NCBI GenBank assembly: GCA_022606425.2
Contig: JAHDVF020000657.1
Span: 496,001 to 560,000, forward strand
Length of the DNA stretch: 64,000 nt
Direction of reading: 5' to 3'
From: Lepidostoma basale
Lineage: Eukaryota > Arthropoda > Insecta > Trichoptera > Lepidostomatidae
How positions within the stretch are numbered: the first letter of the stretch is position 1; each line of letters starts with the position of its first letter. Below are positions 51,701 to 60,360 of the stretch, piece by piece. The notes below the pieces were generated by a model that made no database searches, was not told the origin of the DNA, and saw only the letters and a program-made list of their open reading frames with translations. A program made the position numbers and the translations under genes.

Positions 51701-54004
51701 CTGTCTGTTACGCGTTCCAGAAAACTAAGTCTTTCAATATTTTCTCTGTCAACTTTGCCGAAATTTTTGGCCTTACAAAATAAATGAAGGGATATACGAA
51801 GCTAAAATATAACAAATTGTTTAAATATTATTAGTATTATTATTATTATTTTGTTCAATTGCTCTTTACATCTCACAGCATGAGCCAAATAGATGTAAAG
51901 GGTAATATTATAGCTATCATAGTAATTCTCGTGACTTGTGATAGGTAGCTAATCTATCGCCATTTTATAGTCATGTGAATTCTGCACCAGACCAAAAGCA
52001 GAGTGACAATCACACTGCCAACGCATCGCCGGGAATTGAACCCGGAATCTTCGGGGTGGCAGACAATGCAGTTACTACTGGGCTACGAAGGTCGTGGAAT
52101 ATGGCACTACTTGAATTATAATACACCAAAAACCAAATTTATTCTTAATTAGCATTTTTTATTCTTTTTGCAAAAGAGAGCAATGAAGAGAGCCATTTTG
52201 GATGTTATCTTGCGGGACAGAGTCAAGAATGAGAACATAAGAGCCAGGACAAAAAAGTCTTCGACGTCATCAAGTTGGCCGCAACCCAAGTGGCGTTGGA
52301 CGGTAAAAGGCCTAGATAAAAAGTGGATAAGGTGACTGCTGTGCTGGTGCCCGATAACGGCAAAGCATAGAGTTGGGTCCTATACACCACGTTGGTTCGG
52401 AGCAGACTAGAAAGTGGTTCTGGGATATGGAGTCTTCACGAGGCGAGATATTCCGTTATGCTGGAGAGGATTCAGAAAAAATTCTGAGGTATCTCTACAT
52501 TAGGGAGTATGGTAGTTATCCGTGGCACTATCCCGCAGCATTTATTTTGAGAATGCTCGGAACCGATTCTTTACACCTTCGAAGAGATGGGCATCTCATT
52601 ACCCATTTCTTTATATTAATCAGGGGATATTTCGAGAACTCGGCCGTGCTGGAGAGTGTTGGTCTTTTTGTCCCTGATAGATATCTCCGACAGTGACAGC
52701 ACAGAATGTTTTCTGAATATTTCACGGATTCGAACTAGTATAATTAAAGTGTATAAATCTATACAATCAAATAATTATGTACAATCAAATAATGCGTTCC
52801 TGGTATTATATTGTATGTGTATAATATTTTACCTGTACTCAATAGATGCCTTAAACATTTTGCTGTCTGTAATGTCTTTTGAGTAAATAAAATGATTTGA
52901 TTGATTGATCATTCAGTGCAATAGCGTCTTGCAGAGAAATGGCTTGAGTGAGGGTGATACTCTGAACCGTGCGAGGTTGAGCCTGAGATCGAGAAGAGCC
53001 GACCCCAAGACGATGAGTTGGGATAACGCCAGGAAGAGGAAGATGAAGATATTTATTTTTCTAATAATGTCTGGAGTAAGACCTCTGGAAGGTCTAGACA
53101 GCGCCTAATGGACAATGTTCTGGCTGATCTGGCTAGGTTGGGTGAATCGGACTGCTGGGAGCAAAAGGTGCAGGATCGAGGAGCTTGGCGAAAAATTATC
53201 AAGGAGGCTAAAACTCTTCAAGAGTTGTATGGCTATAGGAAGTATATATATATACACCGGTGGTGGTCTAGGGGATAGAACGCTTGGGTCCTAATCCAGG
53301 GGGCATGGGTTCAAGGCTGGACACGACCAGGTTCCTTCTTCATAATAAAATAATTATCTTTAATGTGTTGTTTCTTGTGCATAAGATTGTTAATGGACAC
53401 ACCTCCCTAGAATTCATGAGGAAGATTTAGAGTAACCAGCATGAACATTCTTATGGGACAAGAAATAAAGACAAATTGAGGCTTCCATTCAGACATACAA
53501 AGAAATCACAAAACTCACTAATGTACAAGGCACTGAAGATGTACGAGGATGTTCCGCAGGAGATCAGAAGTGAGAAGAAAATGTGAAGATTTAGAATAGA
53601 ATTAAGTAAATATGTAACCACACTGTAAAATGAAGATTGTGTTTTTTTTTGTAATGTAACTGTTCTTATTAGGACATATGTATATACATATGTACTATTT
53701 TAAGTTAATAAAAATAAATAAATAAATAATAGTGAGCTATTTTCTGCTCACATTGAAGATTGTAAAATAAATTCTCATATCATTGATATAAATCCTTGAT
53801 GTTAGTCTTTAAAAAAAAAAAGTAAACTAATAATGTTTGGTAAAACTTAAATTGGATTTTTGGTCCACTCACCGGCTGTGCAGAGTCTGGAGTCCTCGTC
53901 ATACCCATCAGAGCAATCTGGTGCTCCGTCACACAAGTACTGGATGGAAATGCAGTTTCCATCTCCCGGGCACTTGAATGGCTCGTATGGGTGGCAGGCG
54001 TCTC
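39549..54004 (-). CDS. Prohormone-4 / IDLSRF-like neuropeptide precursor, three C-terminal exons (5' part missing)
   Basis: Minus-strand exons 53873-54004, 40680-40832 and 39549-39742 join in phase through GT-AG introns of about 13 kb and 0.9 kb. The first encodes a six-cysteine LDL-receptor class A module with the acidic SDGYDED cluster. The next encodes KRPPVEETASFLQSLLASHG and YLEKLFGSKARDALAPLGGV. The last encodes ESQTIEDFGAALHLMRSDLE through FFLEKLVNTGFLD and TGA. This is the arrangement of the insect prohormone-4 family, secreted precursors from which the IDLSRF peptide is cut upstream of the LDLa module. The signal peptide and IDLSRF exons were not found in 54005-64000 and probably lie beyond the window. 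The exons are far richer in GC than the DNA around them. The KR in KRPP, right after the LDLa exon, is a possible dibasic cleavage site. Confidence 0.88.
39790..39960. mobile_element. Two SINE-1 heads in head-to-head orientation
   Basis: The plus-strand head has GGCAGAGTGGCAACAGC and GGGTTCAATTCCC. The minus-strand head, read backwards, is GAACCCGGGACCTTCGG and GAGCTCTTGCCAC. They are about 50 bp upstream (in transcript sense) of the last prohormone exon. Confidence 0.7.
40025..40620 (-). mobile_element. LINE tail, family L1
   Basis: Minus strand: AKMAVHNGVTVPTLMYGSEA, WNWQKKDERRINAVEM, YLRRMC; its 3' end on the plus strand is AACTAACCATCACGCCG. Located in the last intron of the prohormone gene. 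Confidence 0.88.
40680..40832 (-). CDS. Prohormone-4-like: penultimate exon
   Basis: Acceptor TTCCAG, donor GTAGTT, phase 1 to phase 1. It encodes AKRPPVEETASFLQSLLASH, GPNYLEKLFGSKARDALAPL and GGVEKVAIALS, a helix-rich conserved region of this family. Confidence 0.92.
41140..41215 (-). repeat. L1 fragment
   Basis: CATACATCTTGTCATGCACGC and GTCGATTTCTCCGACTCCTC match the RNRRACMTRCMNVE region of L1. Confidence 0.6.
41460..41560. repeat. Foldback family F with hammerhead-like arms
   Basis: The left arm (minus) and right arm (plus) both contain ACGAAACA(T/C)GT. The right arm reads CCGAAGA, a weak stem, GAAACATG, and has stem I TTTACAC/GTGTAAA. TG replaces the required TH, so this copy should be inactive. 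Confidence 0.45.
42548..42865. mobile_element. hAT-like non-autonomous element
   Basis: It begins GGTTCTCAAAGTGGGCGATA and ACGCCCCCTTGTGGGCGTTT, and ends near AAAGGTTTCCAATCTT. G-rich subterminal repeats (GGGGGGC) follow at both ends. The type is inferred from the ends only. Confidence 0.45.
42888..43015 (-). repeat. L1 3' end fragment
   Basis: GGTTAGCGATTACGCCG, GGACGGACCGCTATACTG and TCATACATCGAAACGTGC match the reverse of the L1 end. Confidence 0.65.
43865..44640. mobile_element. MITE family M, two or more copies head to head
   Basis: Copies in opposite orientation meet at a 68 bp perfect palindrome (43937-44004) built from the family end TTGTATCTCAATAGAGACG. A second copy continues to about 44460 and a third fragment to 44640 (ATAGATGGCGTTAGTGTG). 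Confidence 0.75.
44640..44810 (+). mobile_element. L1 fragment
   Basis: The frame has NLNGENLEQVDEFVYLDSIF, SKDGRVKRDIKKSVGAGNKV and NGPIKVLIANK. Confidence 0.8.
44845..45025. mobile_element. MITE with a complete hammerhead-like core
   Basis: Inverted ends TTTTTGTACTTGGTACA and TTCCAAGTACAAAAAGTG bound about 170 bp. The minus strand at 44909-44939 reads CTGAAGA, A, stem II GCTC/GAGC around GCATA, GAAA, CCGG, TA. Confidence 0.6.
45185..45295 (-). mobile_element. SINE-1 head
   Basis: Read on the minus strand, the B box GATTCGATTGCCGG and A box GGCCGAGTGGCAAGTGCT are recognisable. Confidence 0.65.
46030..46255 (+). mobile_element. L1 3' fragment
   Basis: GTAAACGATGTAATTAAGGG, AAGACCGAAGAAAACGCGG and GTATGGCGGTCCATT, matching the RGRPRKTW to VWRSI region. 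Confidence 0.7.
46420..46880 (+). mobile_element. LINE tail, family L8
   Basis: The frame 46622-46873 encodes FETLKIVHRVTMEETTDSNY, then DVHRHWTRNARTKTGQSRKL, YNELPKDTRSLTTNQFKIYL and ends in an A-rich tail. The xxYxxLPxxxR and FKxxLK features are those of non-LTR C-termini. Related to 53345-53640. Confidence 0.75.
47585..48060. mobile_element. Foldback family D enclosing a reverse-transcriptase fragment
   Basis: Left arm AAAACGTCTGTTTTCCAGAA with GTGTTTCGCCTGGC; right arm AGCCAGGCGAAACATGCC with AATAAAAATTCTAG. Between them, 47700-48005 (+) encodes KGIRVDGKYLNHLRFGDDIV then LVSNTLDELIEML and MNLAKTKVI, i.e. the catalytic FGDD (YADD-type) region of a non-LTR reverse transcriptase. Confidence 0.8.
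48060..48265 (-). repeat. Foldback family B arm with complete hammerhead-like core
   Basis: The minus strand at 48153-48183 has CTGAAGA, A, stem II GGAC/GTCC, GAAA, CATG, TC. Flank TTTGTATATACAACACTTA matches the other family B copies. Confidence 0.6.
48265..49020. other. Intronic DNA, no gene seen
   Basis: AT-rich; short open frames only. Lies inside the 13 kb intron of the prohormone gene. Confidence 0.4.
49030..49320 (+). mobile_element. LINE tail, family L6, decayed
   Basis: GGAGAAGAGGATGCTTAACA corresponds to the MEKRMLNISL block. The 3' part reads GRPQARWCVDIERVARSQRH and ends in (GAT)n. Confidence 0.65.
49687..49865. mobile_element. Foldback family D, complete short copy
   Basis: GAAAACGTCTGTTTTCTAG and its inverse AAACACAGACGTTTTC at the ends; GCATGGTTCGCC and GGCGAAACATGTC in the arms. 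Confidence 0.8.
50490..50702 (+). mobile_element. LINE tail, family L6
   Basis: Frame: WTKGFPTWRPWKAKRSIERP, then AWLNQSAHDREAWKQMEEEY. The RPW and AxDRxxWxxM features match 19400-19740 and 17760-18110. Confidence 0.7.
50900..51310. mobile_element. Foldback family B, complete copy
   Basis: Two arms of about 190 bp meet near 51115 (GTTATAACATCTGTC). The left-arm minus strand 51020-51050 has a complete core (CTGAAGA, GGAC/GTCC, GAAA, CATG, TC). The right arm 51197-51226 has CTGAATA instead. A TACGAGTA at 50979-50986 interrupts the left arm. Confidence 0.8.
51925..52100 (-). mobile_element. SINE-1 copy
   Basis: The minus strand contains the A box GTAGCCCAGTAGTAACTGC, B box GGTTCAATTCCCG, and the body with ATGGCGATAGATTAGCTACC. 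Confidence 0.75.
52175..52400 (+). mobile_element. LINE tail, family L6 piece
   Basis: RAMKRAILDVILRDRVKNEN reads directly and matches the QRAMERxMLxISLRDxIxN block of the family. Confidence 0.75.
52420..52760 (+). mobile_element. Jockey-like LINE fragment (family L5)
   Basis: The frame encodes ILRYLYIREYGSYPWHYPAA, then LGTDSLHLRRDGHLITHFF and VGLFVPDRYLRQ. Related pieces at 19750, 56930 and 62850. Confidence 0.85.
52940..53250 (+). mobile_element. LINE tails, decayed
   Basis: First LSLRSRRADPKTMSWD (similar to the L4 end), then RSRQRLMDNVLADLARLGES and QDRGAWRKIIKEAKTLQELY, the end of another reverse-transcriptase family. Confidence 0.7.
53262..53822 (+). mobile_element. SINE-2 split by a LINE insertion
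   Basis: The head (GGTGGTCTAGGGGATAGAAC, GGTTCAAGGCTGG, CTTCTTCATAATAA) stops near 53350. The body resumes near 53729 (GTGAGCTATTTTCTGCTCAC) and ends in poly(A). The insert is an L8-type tail (YGTRNKDKLRLPF, YKALKMYEDVPQEIRS) ending in (AAAT)n. Confidence 0.8.
53873..54004 (-). CDS. Prohormone-4-like: LDL-receptor class A exon
   Basis: Acceptor ATTCAG, donor GTGAGT. The six cysteines are spaced as CHPYEPFKC, then CISIQYLC, CDGAPDC and SDGYDEDSRLC, with the calcium-binding acidic residues DGxxDCxDGxDE present. Phase 1 at both ends. Confidence 0.93.
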
Positions 54005-54204
54005 CTGAATTAGAAAATTATCACTTTAGTATGCACAATTCACAAATGAAAAAGCGAAATATACTCAACGGTAAAATCAAAATAAAACATTTCACAAACT
54101 TTTGTTTATGTACGCATGATAAGACTCGTTGTTGTGCGTAATTATTTGATTGTATAGATTTATACACTTTAATTATACTAGTTCGAATCCGTGAAATATT
54201 CACG

Positions 54205-55560
54205 GAAGTAAAGATTTTCTACTCTTCAAAAACTTAGTTATTTGTATAATCATATTTTTATTTTATTTTGTTATTTTTATAATTTTTTAGTAACAAAAAT
54301 GCTATCGGCTTAATTGTAATAATTATTTAATATTAGGTTCATTAAAATTATAATTTGCTTATTAATTTTTTTTTTGGAAAAGCGACTAAGGGTGAGACTA
54401 ATAATGATAATGATACTTTTTTTTCCTTTATTGGTTCCTTTATTGGTAAATGAACACTACGTCGTACGTATTATAAATATTTCGATTGTAGTTTGCGTAA
54501 TTGTTTTTTACTCGTTGTACGTATACATTTCGGCAAGTATTGTTGGAGTAATTGTTTTTACTGATTAAATTATCTTAGTAAAAGAGATTGCCGCGAGTAA
54601 CCCATTGATGCAGCTTCACGTACCCCCGGGGTACGCGTATTACTAATTGGGAAACATTGTTCTAAAGCATCCAACGGTGACTTATTGTATAATGTAATTT
54701 CGTTTTGCGTCAGTGATCCGAAGACATCTCTAGAATCAAGTAAAAAACGGGAACACTAGATGTAAATTGAATCTATAGCTAAAGCACTTCGGAGTGGATA
54801 TAAAATATTCAAGAATCAGAAATCCCGAATTTTGGACTCATACAAGATTCATCTTGTAACTTTCTGAAAGAAACCTAAATAAATTATCAGTTAGAGTTGA
54901 TGTAAGTGTAACTGCTAACAAAAATGAAAAACACAAAGACACTTTTCTAGACGTTTAGGCATTTTTAACTCTTGAAAGTACCGAAAGTTATGAAACTAAT
55001 AAAAATGTTATGAGAATTACAGAGAATCCAAAAATTATGATTGATATTAAAATTTTCACAACAAAAATATTCAACTATTATAATTATTCTGTATCCATTT
55101 GTTTAGGAATTTGAAAGCAATATCTATGGAAAAAAATACGCATACGACTAGCAAATAATGCGGTCATTCTATATATAAAGGTATCCCAGAAGTCGACGTC
55201 AGGCCGGAAACGGATGAAAGGCATGATAGTTATGAGAAAAATATAAAAGAACTGGGTGTTAATTTTCTCGATTTTTTAAAAATGCCTATTATTAAAAAAA
55301 AACTTAGTTTTTTTAAAACATTGTTTATTTACGACTTTTATTAGTACGTTATCTCATGATTTTTTTAGTTCGGGCATTTAATGAATGCATTTTCATATGA
55401 GTCTTTATTTTAACTTTACAGTAACACGTGGAGAATTTTCTTGGCTTTTTATTTATTTAAATGATATTATGGTTCTGGTATACAATATTATAATATCGAA
55501 TATGGGAAAAATATATTTTTTTTAATTATACGTGTATTGGTAAAAATGTGTTTTTAGCAA
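54205..55560. other. No gene recognised
   Basis: AT-rich DNA upstream (in transcript sense) of the LDLa exon. 54600-54660 (ATTGGGAAACATTGTTCT) resembles a hAT-type end. No prohormone exon was found. Confidence 0.4.
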
Positions 55561-55589
55561 TTTAGAAAGCTAAATTTTATAATAAATTA

Positions 55590-55810
55590 TCTTCTTCTTC
55601 AAGTGCCCTGTTGGGTTCCCCAATCGTTGGCGATCACCTCGGCGAAACTGTCCTTGTCTTGCGCCGCTCGGAACAGATCCTCCACGCTTCGAATGCTGGT
55701 CCACTCCCTCACGTTTCGCAGCCAAGACATCTGTATCCCGTCCCTCAATTTTCCCCTCCAATATCAGTTGTAGAAGGTGGTATTTTTCCCCACGCAGTAC
55801 ATGTCCATCA
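55590..55810 (-). mobile_element. LINE tail, family L2
   Basis: Reverse of the L2 end: plus-strand AGTGCCCTGTTGGGTTCCCC and CCCCACGCAGTACATG. It encodes the LRGEKYHLLQL and VREW regions on the minus strand. Confidence 0.8.
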
Positions 55811-55894
55811 TATATTATAATATATTTAAATATTTACAATAAATGATTGAATATGATATAAATACTCACCTAACAATGTAATTTTTATTATTAC

Positions 55895-56035
55895 TGTTAA
55901 AATTTATAACACTTACTCGTATAATATCACAATTTATTTTTATTTACTGAGTAGGTATGTCGCTATTCTCAGTGAATAAAAATAAATTGTGATAATATAA
56001 CAGTGTTATAAATTTAAACAGTAATAATGTTGAAG
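55895..56035. repeat. Foldback repeat
   Basis: AAATTTATAACACTTACTCG and its inverse (AACAGTGTTATAAATTT) bound a 120 bp hairpin whose arms share ATCACAATTTATTTTTATT. A TACTCGTA octamer lies in one arm only. Confidence 0.7.
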
Positions 56036-56039
56036 TATC

Positions 56040-56925
56040 ATAGTGTTTCGGCCAAAACAATGGCTTTTGTAATTTTTATTCATTTATTTAAAAAAAACAC
56101 ATTTTTATCTCAAAATATGTCTAATAAACTAGGAGTAGAATGAAGAGCTTAACCATCAACCATTTATCAAATTAAAATTGATTTTCTTGTAAACCAGCGC
56201 AGGTAGACTAAAATGCAGATTGTAAGGTTCAACAAGAATATGAATAAAGTTTAATATTCTCTGGAAAAAATAATGTATTTTTCGATACAAATATTAGTAG
56301 ACTTTACTTTGAAGTCTCATAATTTGTAATGAATTAAAAGGGATCCATTTTATACACGATCGGAAGCTTTAACAAACAGAGATCACAGATTTTTGCAAAA
56401 TATACTTCAGAAGATTTTAAACAATTTTCTTTTAACGATAAATCACGTTTTCTTGAAAATGAAGGTAGAAATGAAATAAAAAAGAGGAAAATACACCGCA
56501 AAGCAAATGGCTGCTGCTTACAGTGTAAACACGCCTGTTTTTCATCGGGTAAGGTTTTGAATTCAATGGAAATTTCAGACTGGCGAAATATAACCGAGTT
56601 ATATAAATACGGAAAAATAAAAGCGATCGCGTATTCCCGGAACAGATTTTTTTATACAAAATAATTTTTCTCATGAATGGTAGAGAATTTTTATTTATTA
56701 ATTATTGAGTGAAAACGATATGTAGGATTCTAAAATAAAATGTCACATACTGTAATAACGTGCGGAACATAGGCCTTTCGCTTTACTGACGGTGGCAATA
56801 CTTTATAACGCAAGCTATTAATAGATAAAGTGACCTCATCAATCAAAAATTATTAATATTCAAACAAATCAATCATCTTTTTACTAGAACAAAAAATATA
56901 CGAAAATCCTTTCAACTAATAAAAT
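56040..56925. other. No gene recognised
   Basis: AT-rich; the open frames are short and unrelated to known families. Confidence 0.4.
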
Positions 56926-56929
56926 CTTA

Positions 56930-57260
56930 AGTTCATAATGGAAATTACTTTGGGGATGCTCGGGACCAATTCTCTGCAACTTCGAAGAGATGGACATCTC
57001 ATAACACATTTTTTATTTATTAATAAGGAATATATTTCGAGAACTATGCCATGTTGGAAGTTGTTGGTCTTTTTGTCCCTGATAGATATCTCCGACAGCG
57101 ACAGCACAAATTGTTTTTCCTACCGGCCACGAGAACCAATCTGCCTCTGGTGACACCGGTGAGAAGAGGAATAATCCTATTGAACGCGGTCTCCTTGGAG
57201 ATCGACGTCTTTCATATTAGTGAAGGTACGTTCAGAAGACAAATAATCTTGACTTTAGAA
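56930..57260 (+). mobile_element. Jockey-like LINE fragment (family L5)
   Basis: LGMLGTNSLQLRRDGHLITH, then VGLFVPDRYLRQRQHKLFFL and RTNLPLVTPVRRGIILLNAV in successive frames. Confidence 0.85.
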
Positions 57261-57414
57261 AGTATATTGTCTTACTAATGTCAAACCATCTCTCATGCGT
57301 CCCTGGTAGTATGTTGTATGTGTATAATATTTTACCTGTACTCAATGTGCCTTTAACTGTGCCTTTAACATATTTTCTCGTCTTTTGAGTAAATAAACTG
57401 ATTTGATTTGTTTT

Positions 57415-57600
57415 GCTTAATTTTTCTTTCTTTTTTATATTCTTTGTATATACAACACTTGGACATTACATAGACATGTTTCGGACAACCAGTCCTTCTT
57501 CAGTGATACATATTATTATATTATATAAATATACATATTTAAAATATTATAAAATTCATTACACGATCTGACAGATGTTATGATTTGATTTGATTTGATT
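57415..57600 (-). repeat. Foldback family B arm with complete hammerhead-like core
   Basis: The minus strand at 57473-57503 has CTGAAGA, A, stem II GGAC/GTCC, GAAA, CATG, TC. Only one arm is present. Confidence 0.6.
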
Positions 57601-58235
57601 TTTAGTAAAGGTAAAATAAATTCTCTGATGTACGAGTATGTGATGTAAGAGCAATGTATAGCAAATAAACGCTTGTTTGATTATTTTTTTAAAACAGTTC
57701 AAGTTTATAAAAAGTATCTAATTCAAGTATTATTCGATAAAACATTTTCTTGGATTTATATTCATTGTTAAAATACGTTTTTTTCTAAAATATTATGTTT
57801 ATTTTAAAATAACACAATTCAATATTTTTGATCTTTAATTGTTGCTAGAATAGATTTTGTAAAATATTTAATTGAATACATCATTCTTGTACTGACAATA
57901 ATAACATTCAGAAAAAAATGTGAGTATATTATAGAATATTTAAAATATCATGGATGGAAAGAGTCACAAACATGGAAGTATTGCAACGAATGAAGAAAGA
58001 AAAATATATAGTCAAGATCCTAAAGCGCAGGAAACTAAAATACTTCGGGTACATTATGAGGTAAATAAATACAAAGTGCTGCATCTGATTCCAAAGTAAG
58101 CTTAGCTTAAGCTTAAGAAGAAACTCAATTGCAGCACAACATCTCTATTTAGAGTTGCTGTATCAAGGGTACAAATAGTAATAATGTTATCTAACCTTTA
58201 ATGGGAAGGAAACAAGAAGAAGTAATAATAAGATA

Positions 58236-58823
58236 CAGTAGAATCTGGATAATTGGAACCTAGTTAATTGGCAAAACTCAATAGTTGGCAGAAAAGTTCC
58301 GGTCCTACCCTCTTGGAGCACTATAACCTCTTTAATTGGATAAAAAAAACTGTTTAATTGAACTCGACATTCTGGCCGTACACCTCTGTAATTGGAGAGC
58401 ACTGCATTCTCGATCTCTGTAAACTGACAACTCCTCAGTATTTGTTCTGTACTCATCGAAGGTGGTCCATTTTAGATCGCAATGTTTCACGGCTTTAATT
58501 TGAGCTTGAAACTAAAACTAATCCAAGAATTTGACGCCGGTAAATCTCATTGTGCGACATTTTAGAGTGTGAAACAGGCCCATATTATTGATTTTTTCGA
58601 GCCACAATAATTAAACTTATTGCTTGTATGTGTATGCACTACATAAAGTTTACTTATAAATTTTTAATTGATTATTTTATGCATGAATCCATGAATTGTT
58701 TTGATTACTTTTCTGTTTATGTGGTTTCAAAACCTGGTTAAAAAACCAAAGCACAATCTGTACCTGGTTAATTGACCATCGTAGGCCTGGTCCCTTGGAA
58801 TGCCAATTATCCAGGTTCCACTG
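58236..58823. mobile_element. Tigger/pogo-type MITE with TA target duplication
   Basis: Ends CAGTAGAATCTGGATAATTG and, read inward from the right, CAGTGGAACCTGGATAATTG. Both are flanked by TA (58234-58235 and 58824-58825). Length 588 bp. It has no transposase; the minus-strand frame 58187-58456 is not a recognisable protein. Confidence 0.85.
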
Positions 58824-58829
58824 TACCTA

Positions 58830-60000
58830 TTTTTAAAACATAAAGATTATTGCAGTATTGAGATTATTGCAGTATTAAGATTATTGATTATTGCGTATAA
58901 ACCAAAGATATGAAAGAAACAGAAAAAACTGCTATTATATAATAGTTTTGTATAGATGTTTTTATTTTTAATACCCTTGCATTGTTCGTGATTTTGCTAT
59001 ATCTTAAGTGATCTGCTTCAGATGCCAAGAAGCAGAGAAGGAAAATTTCCTTCGAAATATGAGAAGTTTGAAGTGCTCCTTTGCGGCAAGATAATAAAAT
59101 AAATCATAACTTGTGCACTCTCAAAGATATGAGGAACGTATAAACTTAATTTTCTCAGAATTCTTGACCACACATTTTGATACATGGCAAACTTAGTGCT
59201 TTTATAGTATATCCTTAGGTATCAGATCTTTCATCGCATAAAATATTATATGTATTGGATGTAAAGAACCAGAAAGGTCGATCGAAGTAATGTGAATATT
59301 ATTGCTTCAGCAAATGTTAGGGGGAGAAGGTTTATTAGAAGCTTTGAGGAAATTAATAATTAACATAAGAACAACCCCCAAATAACAACACCTAAAAACA
59401 AAATAAGTTGTTATGAGTAAATCGCAAAAAACTGATACGCTAATAAAATGCACTTTTTTACGATATTTATTTTTTTCATCTCAACCAGTTAGTATTTTAA
59501 AAGTAATCAGCCATGAAATAATCATCATTATGTTGATAATTAAAGTAAAATAATGAATTTCATTTTGGAGTTTGCCAGCTTTGCAACATTCAAGTGGAGG
59601 TTGCCATGTTTGGAACAAACCATACATTTTACTAGCAAAATTCTTCAGAATGAAGCCGAATTTGAAACTGAAAATCAATAAAAATTGTGTGCAAATATAT
59701 TATGAATAAGACCCAATTCATATCTCACTTTTGATTATTGGTGAAGTTTGCCGGGTTTGCAAATAATACCCTCAAATGCAAATAAGATATACGAGTAAAC
59801 CGATATGTTTCCAAATTGTTCACAAATTTGCTACAACTACTAATATATAATAGAAGTTTACTTTGATAGTCACCTCATTTAGAAAAATATAAAAACCGCT
59901 TCAATACTGGAAAATTTTAATATCGTTTTGTGAGGCGATTCGGGACATAAAAAAGGATAAATCTAGTTGCTCTACTGTAAGTGTAGGGAATATATTATAT
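58830..60000. other. No gene recognised
   Basis: AT-rich DNA. A short direct repeat (GATTATTGCAGTATT) occurs at 58846-58885. Confidence 0.4.
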
Positions 60001-60009
60001 TTCATCTAT

Positions 60010-60360
60010 ATTCGCCATACTTCGTGTTGTAATTGCTTTATTTCTCTTTATTTTTTTATACACTTTGTTTATACAACACTTACATTAAAAAAATTAAAAT
60101 TACTTAGGTATGTTTCGGACAACCAGTCCTTCATCAGTGATACATATTATTAAGATACATACAGATTTAAAATAATATAAAATTGTTTACATGTTTTGAC
60201 AGATGTTAGATCATGCAAACAATTTTATAATATTTTATATGTATCACTGAAGAATGACTGGTTGTCCGAAATATGTCTATGTAATTTAAAAAAAAAAAAA
60301 TTATGTGGTGTATAAACTAAGTGTAACAAAAAAGGAAAGAAAAATAAATATATTATATTT
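60010..60360. mobile_element. Foldback family B, complete copy
   Basis: Arms with TGTTTCGGACAACCAGTCC (left) and GACTGGTTGTCCGAAATAT (right). The plus strand at 60247-60277 keeps CTGAAGA, GAAA and TC; the left arm has CTGATGA but lost TC. Confidence 0.8.

Noticed and set aside
54374..54568. 64-codon very hydrophobic ORF as a small membrane protein
   Set aside because: Leu/Ile/Val-rich output is expected from translating AT-rich DNA, and there is no context, splice or promoter support.
58187..58456. 89-codon minus-strand ORF as a Tigger transposase remnant
   Set aside because: The element has Tigger-like ends, but this frame shows no DDE motif or family resemblance.
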